Shown here: positions 44,030 through 55,345 of the stretch, piece after piece | Position numbering within the stretch: position 1 is the stretch's first letter | Layout: every line of letters begins with the position of its first letter | Assembly: GCF_014839805.1 (NCBI RefSeq) | Contig: NC_051116.1 | Coordinates: 8,227,556 to 8,291,555 of the forward strand | Direction: 5' to 3' | Length of the DNA: 64,000 nucleotides | From: Manduca sexta | Lineage: Eukaryota; Arthropoda; Insecta; Lepidoptera; Sphingidae | Program-made: the position numbers and the translations under genes | Notes under the pieces: generated by a model | Seen by the model: the letters and a program-made list of their open reading frames with translations, nothing else | Told to the model about the DNA's origin: nothing | The model's database searches: none

Positions 44030-44450
44030 TACTACCAGCCTTCGTGGGGGGCGACTGAGCGGTTATGCTGGGGTAACCGTGCCTTACGGCCCGGCGTTGA
44101 GCCGCCCGGATTTGATGGTGACCTTCGGGCGACCGCCGGGCCGAGTCCCTAACCCTATATACAACTTAACCTATGCACGGCCTACCAGCTAAAACTCCGC
44201 GGTGGCCCTCTTCGGCGCATTAGGGACGGCTGCGGGCTTCTTCTGACGTTGAAGTGTCTAGTCTGCGACCGCAGCCGTCCCTGCGCGGTGCCGCCTTGCG
44301 GCCCGTCTCCTATGCGGGGGGGGCTCAGAAGCCCCCGCGCACCGAAGGACGCCCTCGGCGTCTACGGCAGTGTGAGGCCAGCAGCACACTGCCGTCCATC
44401 CCGGGCTCCTATGTTGCCCTGCAGGGTCCACGAGTTGTTACTTCCTTAAT
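44030..44450. repeat. GC-rich block of unknown origin
   Basis: A sharp island of high GC in AT-rich DNA: gtggggggcgactgagcggt, gcccggcgttgagccgcccg, gcagccgtccctgcgcggtg. Several overlapping frames are open because of composition. It may be part of an R1- or R2-type LINE 5' region, but no domain is readable. Confidence 0.35.
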
Positions 44451-44519
44451 TTGTACCACCTATTTTAACCATTGTGGAGTGCAATAATTGAATTGTAAGT
44501 GTATTTTCGGTTTCAAACA

Positions 44520-44570
44520 GGCCGGCATAATTGTGTCGACTGGCGAGGCGTAATCTCACATTCTAGGAAC
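44520..44570 (+). repeat. Repeat C core fragment
   Basis: Reads aacaggccggcataattgtg and tcgactggcgaggcgtaatc only. Confidence 0.45.
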
Positions 44571-44710
44571 AGTTTTGTCAGCGGAATGCGAATACGAAGC
44601 ACAGTTTCGAAATAGAATGGTGCGACACATCACGCGATCTTCAAAAATGCTTACTTAGAGATCGCATGATTGTACCGTTAAGAGCAAGTTGTTTATATTT
44701 AAAATAATGC

Positions 44711-44900
44711 TTGAAAGGCGATATATCTAAGCGACAATTAGTACATTTTTGAGTAGAGTGATTTAAAGTTTCGATATTTATAATTCATAACAATTAAACT
44801 TATTTTATAAAGATATAGTCTAATGATATTAAAATTGTCCTAGAACTACAAAACCTAGAATACATTTTCGGTATATGTCGCTTAGATATGATTGCCTTTA
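44711..44900. mobile_element. TIR element with TTGAAAGGC ends, copy 2
   Basis: The left end is TTGAAAGGCGATATATCTAA, continuing GCGACAA. The right end, read inward, is AAAGGCAATCATATCTAAGC, then GACA. It shares its interior with copy 1, 1.8 kb to the left, but is shorter (190 bp). Confidence 0.72.
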
Positions 44901-44924
44901 TTCATCGAAAATAAAACTATTTTA

Positions 44925-45120
44925 CAGACCCAAAAGACTGGCTGATAGATTTCAAAACACAGCTCATTCTGCGTAGATCAGACCACCAACAGTTAAAATT
45001 TAAAAAGTTGTTAAATTGTAAAATGTAGGTAGATATAATAACTTTGAATTTGCGGATGAACACCTCAGTGCGCCCTGTGACCATGAAGGCTAGAGTCCTC
45101 GGAACGTCAGGAGAAAATTA
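44925..45120 (+). mobile_element. Repeat G (Penelope-like) fragment
   Basis: Reads acccaaaagactggctgata, gatttcaaaacacagctcat, agaccaccaacagttaaaat, aatgtaggtagatataataa and gtgaccatgaaggctagagt. Confidence 0.55.
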
Positions 45121-45454
45121 TGGTGATACCTACCCCAGCGGACTCTCATATATGAGAGACCTTCTTCTTCTTCTTTAAGTGCCTCTTCATAGTTGAAGGT
45201 TAGCCGTCAGTTTCTTGTATTTCTCTTTATCATTGGCCAGACGGAACAGGTATTCAACGGAGTGTGTATGAGAGACCTACCAGCAATAACTAACGAATAC
45301 TTCACCTTAACAGTTTGGCGTGTTCAAACATTATACAATGTAGACGTAGAAAGCGACAGAATGTAATAACCTCTTAGCCTGAGACGACTTCGTATTGGGT
45401 AATGTGGTGTGTGATCAGTGAGGAATCATGGAGATTGTGCTAAGACATTTTTGT

Positions 45455-45660
45455 ACAGGTAAAGTGACCCCAGCTGATGGTATCTGGTGGGGTCCACATA
45501 GTGACGATTGGGATGAGTACCCTCGCCAGTTGACACAATTATGTCGGCCTGTTTGTAATTTATATAGGCTAATCCCGGAATGCGACACACTTACGTGGGC
45601 CACTATGGTTTTAACGGTGTACGGTGGTCGCTATCCGAGCGGATATAAAAAATGTACCAC
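45455..45660 (-). repeat. Repeat C copy
   Basis: Reads gtacaggtaaagtgacccca, ttgacacaattatgtcggcc, aggctaatcccggaatgcga and ggtcgctatccgagcggata. A 101-codon plus-strand frame over it is a shadow. Confidence 0.75.
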
Positions 45661-45685
45661 CAACAAAAATTACCAATTATCTATT

Positions 45686-46011
45686 AAAATAATAATAATA
45701 TCAGCCCTGTATTATATACTTGCCCACTGCTGAGCACGGGCCTCCTCTACTACTGAGAGGGATTAGGCCTTAGTCCACCACGCTGGCCTAGTGCGGATTG
45801 GTAGACTTCACACACCTTCGAAATTCCTATAGAGAACTTTTCAGATGTGCAGGTTTCCTCACGATGTTTTCCTTCACCGTTAAAGCGAACGATAAATTCA
45901 CAAAGAATACACACATGATTTTAGAAAAGTCAGAGGTGTGTGCCCTTCGGATTTGAACCTGCGGACATTGGTCTTGGCAGTCCGTTCCACACCCAACTAG
46001 GCTATCGCCGC
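45686..46011 (-). mobile_element. SINE A, full length with 9-bp target duplication
   Basis: The reversed tail taataataatatcagccctg leads to the reversed head aactaggctatcgccgc. Flanks are TTATCTATT at 45677-45685 and 46012-46020. Confidence 0.85.
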
Positions 46012-46187
46012 TTTATCTATTTATTATCTATTACTTGTATCTTAATTCTTAATATTAATATCTTCATAAATGTTGAGCAGTTTCCTAAGAAAGTGTCGTT
46101 TTATTCATATGGGTTAAAATATCCTTTACAGTCCTTTCTCATCCAACCTATAGAATACAATAATCTATAGGCGTATCCGTATATATA

Positions 46188-46490
46188 TATTTTATTTCTT
46201 TGTATGACGAGACGAGCTTACCATTCGCCTGATGGTATTCGATACGACTGCCCATAGACAGTAGAAACACCAACACTTTGAATTACAAAGTATTGTTTGG
46301 TATTCCACTGCGCTCGTCATCCTGAGACATGAGGTGTTAAGTCTTATTGTGCCCAGTAATTATACTGGCTACAATGTCCTTCAAACCGGAACACAACAGG
46401 GTCTACATACCGCTGCTTGGCGGCAGAAATAGACATTGCGGTGGTACCTACCCAGGCAGACTCCCAAATATGAGAGACCTACCATTAGCA
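46188..46490 (-). repeat. Repeat B copy
   Basis: Reads tttctttgtatgacgagacg, cttaccattcgcctgatggt, tccttcaaaccggaacacaa and ggtggtacctacccaggcag. Confidence 0.78.
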
Positions 46491-46494
46491 AATT

Positions 46495-47160
46495 TGACTG
46501 GTATAACTCCGTTTTATTCCTTAATATGTTTACTTCCGCGTAAAATGTACTGCGCAGAAATCCCATTGATGATCAATTGTCGTGAGAGAGAATTCAACTT
46601 AATGTGTTTATAAAAGATTTTGCGCAGTACCCCCGAAGTAATTCTCTGTCACACTGCGTAGATTCCTCGGGAATTGATGCAAGGAATTGGTAAGGAACAC
46701 GGCTTGAATTCTCCATTGTTGTTTAGATTTCACGTGGAATTTATGTAATTTATGTTATAATCAGCCAAGCTGACTTGATTTTTATCTTTATTACATTAAA
46801 CATATGGCTTTTATGATCTGTTGCTTTTCGTAGTCAATTTCATGTCTCTTGTTTTGTAGGCGTAAATCTACGTGATGGCGTACCATAGACTCATATGCTT
46901 GTCTACCTATATTATGTTATAAACAACTTTAAAATATTTATATCTGTTTCAAAGTGTATCTGTAACAATTGCATATGTTAATACAATATTACCAATGACC
47001 CGCCATTCTAAGTAAACGACATGTCAAAAATACCATGAACAAAAGAGCAGGAGGCGAGAGAAGTATTTCAGAATTGGGGAAAATGGCAAACCATAGCCTC
47101 TGCCTACCCAATAGCGGCGTGAAATTATATATTACCGTATTACCGCTAAGCCTGTGCTGT
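46495..47160. other. Spacer, no gene seen
   Basis: 46500-46690 and 46700-47030 are plain AT-rich DNA. A short SINE D-like scrap (tagcctctgcctacccaat) lies at 47090-47125. Confidence 0.4.
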
Positions 47161-47213
47161 TAAAATTAAATTCCTTGTGGAATCTAATTAGACACGGAAT
47201 ACAGACCCGTGAG

Positions 47214-47630
47214 TCAGTTTCGGCGGTCCGCTAGCTCACTCCACGTCCGGCGCGTACCGGAAGTCTTCACAATGTCGTGTTCGGGAGCGTGGGAAATGAC
47301 CACTCTATACTTCAAATCATTTAGTCGACTATCAAGAAAGTTGTCGGAATCATTACGACAGTCAATGTAACTCAAAAGTGATGTGTTGAGGTTTAATGTT
47401 GTTCGAGACAAAACATTATTATTTATTAGTAAATTTATTTATTTTCTTTGGTCCACCAACGGTTTTCACATTATTACATTATGTTATAGCTTAAAATATT
47501 GTTAAACTGAATGTACTAGTAAAGGTGAAAAGTGCTGTTAAAATAGTGTGATATCAGTTGTCAAAAAAGTGGTGAAAATTATATGTGAATGGAAATGTGT
47601 TTGCGGAGTTTAGTTTATATGTCTGCGCAG
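47214..47630 (+). promoter_or_regulatory. Candidate promoter and first exon region (plus strand)
   Basis: TCAGTTTCGGCGG at 47214-47226 looks like an arthropod initiator followed by CpG-rich, apparently single-copy DNA. Further right, ATG GAA ATG at 47590-47598 opens MEMCLRSLVYMSAQ and reaches a donor-like CAG/GTATGT at 47630/47631. A second TCAGT lies at 47554. No downstream exon was identified, so this is speculative. Confidence 0.25.
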
Positions 47631-47944
47631 GTATGTGGCTAAACCGAGTCGTTATTGCGTTTTTAATCATCATAATCATAATCATTTATTTGTTAAACAA
47701 AGGTAAACACAGTTCTCAAATACATTGCTTGCTACCTGTAAAACGATTAAACCTTACAATTTTTAACGAACGATCGCAATCGCTGCTTTGATCTGGAAAC
47801 GGAACAATCAGGACCAAGTTTTTTTGGACATTATTACAAAAGAGGTTTGTTTTTTTATTTTTCGATTGTCAACTACATTGTAACAATAACAATATACACA
47901 TACATTTTTATACAATACATTTTGATTGGTTTACTTTTGTAGCG

Positions 47945-48090
47945 GATTGAAGATTGACATTGAGGATGTTTTCTTCACCGTAAAGAAATTAATAATAGTG
48001 AAAAATACTTACGTGACTTCGTAGACGTGTTTGGGATTTGAACCTGTGAATCTTCGTGTTGCAGTCCGTTTCATTCTTAACTAGGCTAAA
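47945..48090 (-). mobile_element. SINE A fragment, worn
   Basis: Reads gaggatgttttcttcaccgt, gtgtttgggatttgaacctg and gttgcagtccgtttcattct, ending aactaggctaaaaccgg. Confidence 0.5.
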
Positions 48091-48269
48091 ACCGGTTACC
48101 TAATATAATCAGACAGAATAACTTAGAGTCTGTACATAGAAAGAAAAATATTATAAGAAAAAAAACTAAAGAGTAATAAAAAAATAATGATTTTTATAAT
48201 TTTTACAATCAATGATTCTTTTCAGTTTTTTTTTCTTTCACGGCATTTTGACAACACTGCACGTGAAGG

Positions 48270-48475
48270 AGCGGAGTGTTATAGAATATTGTCTGACGAG
48301 AGATGATTACCCTTTGACAGTCGATCAATTATACCGGCCCGTGAGAGCCGGATATACACAGGCTCATCCCGGAACGGCACACTTACATGGGCCACTTAGG
48401 CAGGTTTTAACACCTTGTGTACGGTGGTCGCTATCCGGAATATAAAATATAGCTTACTACCAGCAAATGTCTGTT
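48270..48475 (-). repeat. Repeat C copy
   Basis: Reads attgtctgacgagagatgat, taccctttgacagtcgatca, gagccggatatacacaggct and gtacggtggtcgctatccgg. Confidence 0.72.
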
Positions 48476-48666
48476 TGTCTGTTTTCTGCTTGTTTGTTAT
48501 CGCACATATTTAACTATTGAACGGTTTGCCATGAAATATTCACATAAAGACAGAGTAATTGAACAAGGAACGGAATATAGGCTTTGTCGTATTAAATTCT
48601 GATATTGGAAAAAGTTATCGTCATTTTTAAATATTTGTATACTTACTACATAACGGCGAAATTAAG

Positions 48667-48985
48667 CGGCGGAACCTTAGTTGGGTGTGGAACGGACTGC
48701 TGAGATGAATGTCTGCAGGTTCAAATCCAAAAGGCACACATCTCTGACTATTCTAAAAAAAATATGTATGTATTCTTTCTGAATTATCGCTTGCTTTCGG
48801 TGAAGTAAAACATCGTGACGAAACCTGCATACGTAAGAAATTTGCTATAAGAATTTTGAGTGTGTGTGCATTCTACCAATCCGCACTAGACCAGCTTGGT
48901 GGACTGAGGCCTTAACCCTCTCAGTAATATAGCCCGTGTCTAGCAATGCAACAGTATATTATACAGGGCTGATATTATTATTATT
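48667..48985 (+). mobile_element. SINE A, diverged full-length copy
   Basis: Head gcggcggaaccttagttggg, then caggttcaaatccaaaag. The body carries more substitutions than other copies (ccgcactagaccagcttggt). The tail is gatattattattatta-like, so this is an older insertion. Confidence 0.75.
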
Positions 48986-49316
48986 ACTTCAAAATATTTA
49001 TTTGAATTTTTCTACACGGACAGACTTATAGGGCAGAAATCTAATGTATATTTAAAATATTGTGTCACAAATCATGTGGAATTACAATGGCACGTCCGTT
49101 ATCGCGCGGCCTTGGCCACAGCACGCGCGCGACAGAAGGGTCAGCGGTCATGATAAATCAACTGGCCCAGATTATGGGATAAAAGATTTATAGTCTGTTC
49201 AGAAAGAACCGTCGTGGCCGAAAAGTGAACTAACTTTCGAATTTTACATAGCAACACTACTGATTAATAAATTGCCAGAACTGATAACAGCATTGCCAAA
49301 CCTTACCACTGGTATA

Positions 49317-49638
49317 ATAATAATATCAGCCCTGTATTAAATACTTGCCCACTGCTGAGCACGGACCTCCTCTACTACTGAGAGGGATTAGGCCTTAGTC
49401 CACCACGCTGGCCTAGTGCGGATTGGTAGACTTCACACACCTTCGAAATTACTATAGAGAACTTCTCAGATGTGCAGGTTTCCTCACGATGTTTTCCTTC
49501 ACCGTTAAAGCGAACGATAAATTCACAAAGAATGCACACATGATTTTTTAGAAAAGTCAGAGGTGTGTGCCCTTGGGATTTGAACCTGCGGACATTCGTC
49601 TTGGCAGTCCGTTCCACACCCAACTAGGCTATCGCCGC
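49317..49638 (-). mobile_element. SINE A, full length with 13-bp target duplication
   Basis: Flanked by exact TACCACTGGTATA at 49304-49316 and 49639-49651. The reversed tail is ataataatatcagccctg and the reversed head is aactaggctatcgccgc. It is close to the apparent consensus, so a young insertion. The 82- and 105-codon frames over it are shadows. Confidence 0.9.
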
Positions 49639-49651
49639 TACCACTGGTATA

Positions 49652-49820
49652 CTCTGCGAATAACAATTCCTTCTCCCATCCTTCTTTCCTTCCCCAGTCC
49701 CTCTCCTCTCCCCTCCTAATTTTCCCTTGGCCCCTGCAGCCGTTAAGCCGGGAGGAATCAGTATACCGTTCGCAGGTTCCTCTCGGAGTAGACTGCAGGA
49801 TCAGCCGCAAAAAAAAAACA
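49652..49820 (+). mobile_element. Repeat F fragment (3' end), A-tailed
   Basis: Reads cttctcccatccttctttcc, ctcctctcccctcctaattt, ccgttaagccgggaggaatc and agtagactgcaggatcagcc, then an A run. Confidence 0.55.
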
Positions 49821-50249
49821 TAACAATACTTCCCTGCCATTTGGTAAATGTTAAACTCATTGTCATGTCGTATTGCTTTGTTATAAATGATCTTGCGTGT
49901 TGTTTTTTGTATAAAAACATACCAAAACTAAACAAAACAGACCTCAAATACCACGGACGGTTCTCTTTTCGAACAGATTACACCCCCTTATTCATAGAGG
50001 TTTTTTATCGAAGGAACGAGCTTTTAACTAGTTTGTTTCTCAGTGCTGACGGCATGGCTGCCTTCGCAGTGCGTAGACATAGGGCCGTTGTGATTGGCTA
50101 ATATTGAGATAACTTGAATCTAGTTGGCTGTCAGATAAACAAAGCTGAACAAATAGCAAGCCGTCAGATAAACGAAGTGGAGAAACATACTTGTTATAAC
50201 AGCAATGCTCGTCCTTAGATAAAAAACGTCTGTGAATAAAGGGGTTTTT

Positions 50250-50530
50250 CTTTGGTGTACTGCCGTGGTTATCACCGGGGGTACCCTGCTAACGGTGTAC
50301 AAGCGATTCCCCGGCTTAGCAACCACGGCAGCCCCATGATGAGTTGGTGGGCCCTACCGCTATCACTGGAGGCGCCAGCTGAAGGTTCGCTGGCAGCCTG
50401 CAGCTAGACGGTCTTAGGGTCCGGGAGGAAGAAGGGAGGGGAAAGAGGGAAGGAAGAGAAGAGGAAGGAGTAGGAGTTACTAGGATGGTTAAAAGGGAAA
50501 GGGAGGGGAAATGTTCACGAACCCTTAATG
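50250..50530 (-). mobile_element. Repeat F copy
   Basis: Reads tttggtgtactgccgtggtt, gggggtaccctgctaacggt, gtgggccctaccgctatcac, gggaaggaagagaagaggaa and aatgttcacgaacccttaa. It matches 28250-28510 closely. Confidence 0.65.
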
Positions 50531-50779
50531 TTTGTTAGAATTCAACATGTGACAATGGCTTCTCTATACTAACATTTTATTGTGTAATCCGCTGTAATAA
50601 AATATACTTTTGATTGATTAAGATTTGCTACTAATCTGTTAAACTTTTAAGACTTTTTTGGTACAGTATTTTATACCGAAGTTTGTAACCTGTTAGTGGA
50701 CTGCCATCAGGTCGCTTAATTTTTCAAGGGTTGCGAGCGTCTAAAGCGCTCACATTAAAGTCCCGGGTGTTTTTATAAG

Positions 50780-50885
50780 TCACCATGTGACACATCATGG
50801 GACGGAATACACACGAAGGCAAGTGGGTGCGATACGCCTCTGCCTACAACTTCGGAAGTAAAATGCGTGGGTGCGTGTGTGTGAT
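50780..50885 (+). mobile_element. SINE D tail fragment
   Basis: Reads cacatcatgggacggaatac, cgatacgcctctgcctacaa and aaaatgcgtgggtgcgtgtg, with a TG-rich end. Confidence 0.6.
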
Positions 50886-51034
50886 TTTCAAACAATTTGC
50901 AGCAAAGCTTTTATTGGTTGTAGAATAATTTGTATATAGCGGTTATTGGACACTGATTTTTATTTGTATCTCTCCTTTCGGAAAACAATAAAGGGCTTAT
51001 GTATTTGTTTCAAAATAAAACCGGCTTCGAATAT

Positions 51035-51110
51035 TATACTTCCCCACTGATGGGAACAGGCCACTTCTACTATTTAGAGACTTAGCTCACCATGCTGGCC
51101 ACCAGTGGCG
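51035..51110 (-). mobile_element. SINE A tail fragment, worn
   Basis: Reads cgaatattatacttccccac, tgatgggaacaggccacttc and ctcaccatgctggcc. Confidence 0.45.
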
Positions 51111-51269
51111 AAAGGTCAAATCTTCCGAAATGGGAACCCTACATAACATATAGGTACGAATATGCATAAATGCGGTCTTCAAACCGTTCTAATGATAATT
51201 AGATTCTACATAAAGGAAAGCCAGCAGAAAACGGATTATACAGACTTTTCGCCACGATAAAAAAAAATA

Positions 51270-51560
51270 ATTAAATACTTTAATTATCACGTAGGCGAGC
51301 AAAGTTGCACTTATGATACGTCAAAATGTGTAGGAATACTATTTCTAAATAACAATTAAAATTACCTATATAACTATGGACATTTTTAAATGAGGGATAA
51401 AATTTATAAGGAATAACAAGGTATAAATCAAAATAGCTAGCTCGGACTGGCAAGTAGGGGGAAATAAAGGGATGACGCGTCGCGATCTTCGCCGGCGAGG
51501 ACATAAGCTCTAGCCTAGCTAACCTACTAGTCTTTCACTAGCTGCATAAGTGATGACTAC
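51270..51560 (-). repeat. Repeat H copy
   Basis: Reads tatcacgtaggcgagcaaag, ttgcacttatgatacg, ctagctcggactggcaag, tcgcgatcttcgccggcgag and gcctagctaacctactagtc. Confidence 0.65.
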
Positions 51561-51564
51561 CCGA

Positions 51565-52055
51565 AGAAGAAAGACAGAAAGAAACTCCGTACCGCACCGC
51601 ACCGTTGGCCACCACAGGTTGACAAATATACCGCTTAAATTAAAGAGGCCTATTTTTATACTATATACAAAAGATTAGACACTAAGCATTAATTTTACAA
51701 TACTCTAAGTCTTCAGTTAAAAAAATATACATTTTACGTAATCTTCGTGTACATTGGCATTATTAGTTATTTAATTAAAATTCATATCATGTTCTTAGTA
51801 CATGACAAGTTAAATTTTATCACATAGCATACTTACAATATGACGCGTGCGGTGATAAAATTACGAGAACAAAGATAAATCTTATTGAAAGAGGCTGAGA
51901 CCCAGTTGTAAAAACTTTAGATTTATTACGCGTTTCTTTTGATTTGGAATTAAGAGGTTTTATTAGCTATTTTTATCATAGGATTTTACGCAAAAAAAAT
52001 GAGAATGTCTATCAAGTCCACCTACATATCTTACATGAAGTGCTAATAAAATAAA
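51565..52055. other. Spacer, no gene seen
   Basis: AT-rich, with no family member recognised. Confidence 0.45.
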
Positions 52056-52059
52056 TATA

Positions 52060-52160
52060 TGACCATTCCACATCATGGGCCGGAATACACAAGACGAAAA
52101 GTAGCTCACCTGGTTACATCTCTTCCTAAACCTTTAGGGATGAATGCGTAATGCGTATTG
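52060..52160 (+). mobile_element. SINE D tail fragment
   Basis: Reads ccacatcatgggccggaata, gacgaaaagtagctcacctg and ctttagggatgaatgcgtaa. Confidence 0.5.
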
Positions 52161-52554
52161 TGTATGAACTTTCTAATACAGATTCAACTAGCATGCTTGC
52201 TGCTTCGCTATAAGAAGGCAAACCATGATTGCCAAGGGTTTAGTGAGCAGCTTATCCCCTCTAAGTCTCTTTAGAGTTATAAAAATATATCGTAAGTTTC
52301 CGAAATTTGCCCGAAACACCTATAGGCTTGTCCTCTATCACTTCACTATTCACTAGATTGTAGTCTATTGTAGTGGTGAAGGGATAAATTTTCTGAAAAG
52401 GAACACTACACGACGTAGTTATAGTTAATAATATGCATAAATGCGGTCTCAATATCATTCTGAAGTTAATTAGGGGGAAGCCGGCAGGAAATCGAGTTAT
52501 ATGGGCCCTTCGCCTGTGGTCTATAGTTGCGCCTCTGCCTAATGTTTTTGGAAA

Positions 52555-52772
52555 ACCATGCCTATTATCCCCGAAGGCTTGGCAAAGGCCCAACTAATGC
52601 TCCTAATATTCTGCATGTATATTCCAACCCATATGATATAGGACAAGTCTATCGCCGCTGTTACTGAGCAGACAAACCCAATATCATTTTACTCAACCCA
52701 CGATTCAAACCTAAGACCTCAAAGCCATTGAACCGCGCGCCCAATAGAACTACGTCACCAAGATAACAGGAG
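52555..52772 (-). mobile_element. SINE D copy, worn
   Basis: Reads tgcctattatccccgaaggc, aacccatatgatataggaca, gttactgagcagacaaaccc, acgattcaaacctaagacct and aactacgtcaccaagat. Confidence 0.6.
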
Positions 52773-52794
52773 AAAAGTGAGTTGGAATTATATC

Positions 52795-53062
52795 TACATA
52801 CATACATACATAACATCACGCATTTTATCCCCGAAGGGGTATGCAGAGGCGCAACTAGGGCACCCACTTTTCGCCAAGTATGTTCCGTCCCATGATGTGA
52901 TAGGGGGCGAGCCTATCGCCATATCGGGCACAAATTCTAGACTCCGGGCTGATACTGAGCAGAAAAACCCAAATATCACTTTTGCCCGACCCGGGGATTC
53001 GAACCCAGGACCTCAGAGCGCTATTGTACCGGACGTGCAATACAACTACGCCGCCGAGGCAG
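52795..53062 (-). mobile_element. SINE D copy, near consensus
   Basis: Reads catcacgcattttatccccg, gggtatgcagaggcgcaact, ttccgtcccatgatgtgata, gggcgagcctatcgccatat, cgacccggggattcgaaccc and aactacgccgccgaggcag. The reversed A and B boxes are intact. Frames of 61-99 codons on both strands over it are shadows. Confidence 0.82.
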
Positions 53063-53069
53063 AATTATA

Positions 53070-54280
53070 TCTATGACTATAGTAATGCCTACTGACAAAT
53101 CCATTTAAGACATTCTAATCTAAAAACAAATTTCATAGTATGTACACGTCTATAGATCATTGAACCTCACATTATACACGCATCGTGTAAATTTATTTAT
53201 ATATGTACAATTAAAATAATTTACATTCGTGTTCTAAGAAATAATGGCTTATTTATGTGAAAAATAATATCAAGTTTGCTTGACGTAGGTGTTTTACGTC
53301 AATTCTAGATAAATAATGGTTGCAATTAGCATTTAATATAATAGATATAACCCTGATATGTTGTAGTTGGTAATAGTCTTCGTGTAGATAGGGATGAAGT
53401 AATGGCTCTCATACTCAAGATATAAGACTTGTATCTAATTGCAGCGTTTAGTTTATTGGCATTTAGTTATCAGTATAGCATGATATATTATATGATAAAA
53501 CCATGCAATACACACCCACACATGCCTTATATTCCGAAGACCCTTTCGGCCTGGCAAGACTTCTTCAGCCTATATAACAGTGGCCCAAATGAGGAGCCAC
53601 TTTACGCCATATGTATTTCTTCTTTTGACATAGCGGCATAGGTGAAGACTAAGTAACAATTTTTGTTAACTTAGCCCCTAAATATGTTACATTCTATTGG
53701 AAATATAACTTATTAAAAAAAAAAAACTTTTTAATTAACTGTATTTCTCACATTAACATAATATGTCACTTGATTCAGAGAAATGACGTCAATTTTGGAT
53801 TCATTACTAAAAACTTCTTTATACCGTTAAAACTAGTTGCGAAGTGAGTCATCTGTAATCTTGTGCTGTGGCGACAGGAAACGCGCAGCATTATAGCCCC
53901 GGTCAGTTTCCTAGTGTAAGGGCCTTTGCACATGGAGATATTGTAATTTTAAATTACTTTTTTTTATTCTATGATGTACCGACTGTATTGTCATTTTAAC
54001 AAAAATCTAGTGTTAAGACTAATAAGTTATTTGAATTTAACCTAAACTTCTAATGAGACTACGACTAAGGATATGTCCAATAACAGTTTTCTTATTGTCT
54101 CTATTAAAGGGAACACATTGTTCGCGTGTTCTTTTTAAATAGCATTCACTGCACTATGTTGCGCTGAATGTTCACAAAACTAACTCGAAGGGTTTTGTCC
54201 TCTTCAGTCTTCTCACTAGGCTCACCTAATTACTTTGGTACTTGATTTTCAATTTGTTCTTAGGTTGGGTGTAGTTTTCT
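53070..54280. other. Spacer, no gene seen
   Basis: AT-rich. A 70-codon plus frame at 53429 has no domain and no splice context. Confidence 0.4.
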
Positions 54281-54404
54281 TTACTCCAGTTTTAAAGACC
54301 GGAGGCGGCCCTAATGCGAGGCTCTGGGCAGATCTTTGCGAAGTTTTTTTACTCGATTTCTGAAGGAGTCTTGAATTAAAACTATTTTTCAGATTTTTTT
54401 TAAA

Positions 54405-54500
54405 GTTACATGTAAAATGTAGGTAGATACCGGACAGTCAACATCTCAGTCCCACCCATGACCATGAAGGTTGTCATCACAAGACATAACAGTCGAAACT
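54405..54500 (+). mobile_element. Repeat G (Penelope-like) tail fragment
   Basis: Reads tgtaaaatgtaggtagatac, gtcaacatctcagtcccacc and catgaccatgaaggttgtc. Confidence 0.5.
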
Positions 54501-54524
54501 TGCCATCGTTATATTTATGGGATT

Positions 54525-54832
54525 TATAATATCAGCCCTGTATTATATACTGCTCCACTGTTGAGCACAGGCCTCCTCTACTACTGAGAAGGTTTGCGCC
54601 TTAGTTCACCATGCTGACCTGGTTTGCAGACTTCACATTCCTTCGAAATTATTATGGACAACCTCTTAGATACGCAGGTTTTCTCTCAATAACTTCTTTC
54701 ACCGTCAAGGCAAGCGATAATTGACAAAGAATATACACATGATTTTACAAAAGTGAGAGGTGTGTTGGGTTTTGAACCTGCGGACATTCGTCTCTGCAGC
54801 CCGTTCCACAATCAACTAGGCTTCTGCGTATA
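54525..54832 (-). mobile_element. SINE A, diverged copy
   Basis: Reads aatatcagccctgtattata, gcctcctctactactgagaa, aggttttctctcaataact and gttgggttttgaacctgcgg, ending aactaggcttctgcg. Confidence 0.75.
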
Positions 54833-54924
54833 CTTCTAACAAAATTCCACGTTTACGAACACTTTTAATGTGGGCAAAATATGTATACATAATAAAATAC
54901 TAGCTTTTCCTTTCTGTAACTTAT

Positions 54925-55098
54925 CACATACGCTCAAAATTCCTCAAAAGATTTTTTTAGGAAACCTAACATTGTTTTCCTTTGCCTTTAAAACGAACAA
55001 TATGTAAAAAAAATATTCAGAATTACGCGCTCTTGGGCTTTGAACCTAGAGACAAGGCTCAGTCAGTACCACTCCCAACTAGGCTATCGCCGCCACGA
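54925..55098 (-). mobile_element. SINE A fragment, worn
   Basis: Reads ttcctcaaaagatttt, cattgttttcctttgccttt and ctcttgggctttgaacctag, ending aactaggctatcgccgcc. Confidence 0.6.
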
Positions 55099-55345
55099 GA
55101 TTCGGAGCTATGGGAAGTTATTTCCTCAATAATAACAATCCACTTAACTTTAATAGCATTAGGACGTAGTTTATTTAACAAGAGTTTATGGTTGCGTAAG
55201 ACATAAATCTATGTTAACTGTATCTAAAACTGACCGGTTACCTCTGGTAGAGTATTCGATTTATCAGACTAGCGTAGTGAAACCTAGACTTGTTTGGGAT
55301 ACATTTATCTTCGAAGGGGTTAGCAGAGGTCTAACTAGTGCATAG

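Noticed and set aside
49375..49840. 82- and 105-codon minus-strand frames
   Set aside because: They lie across SINE A and repeat F. Near-identical frames recur in other SINE A copies, such as 15552-15800, because of shared repeat sequence.
52777..53076. Overlapping 61-99-codon frames on both strands
   Set aside because: They are explained by the SINE D copy at 52795-53062.
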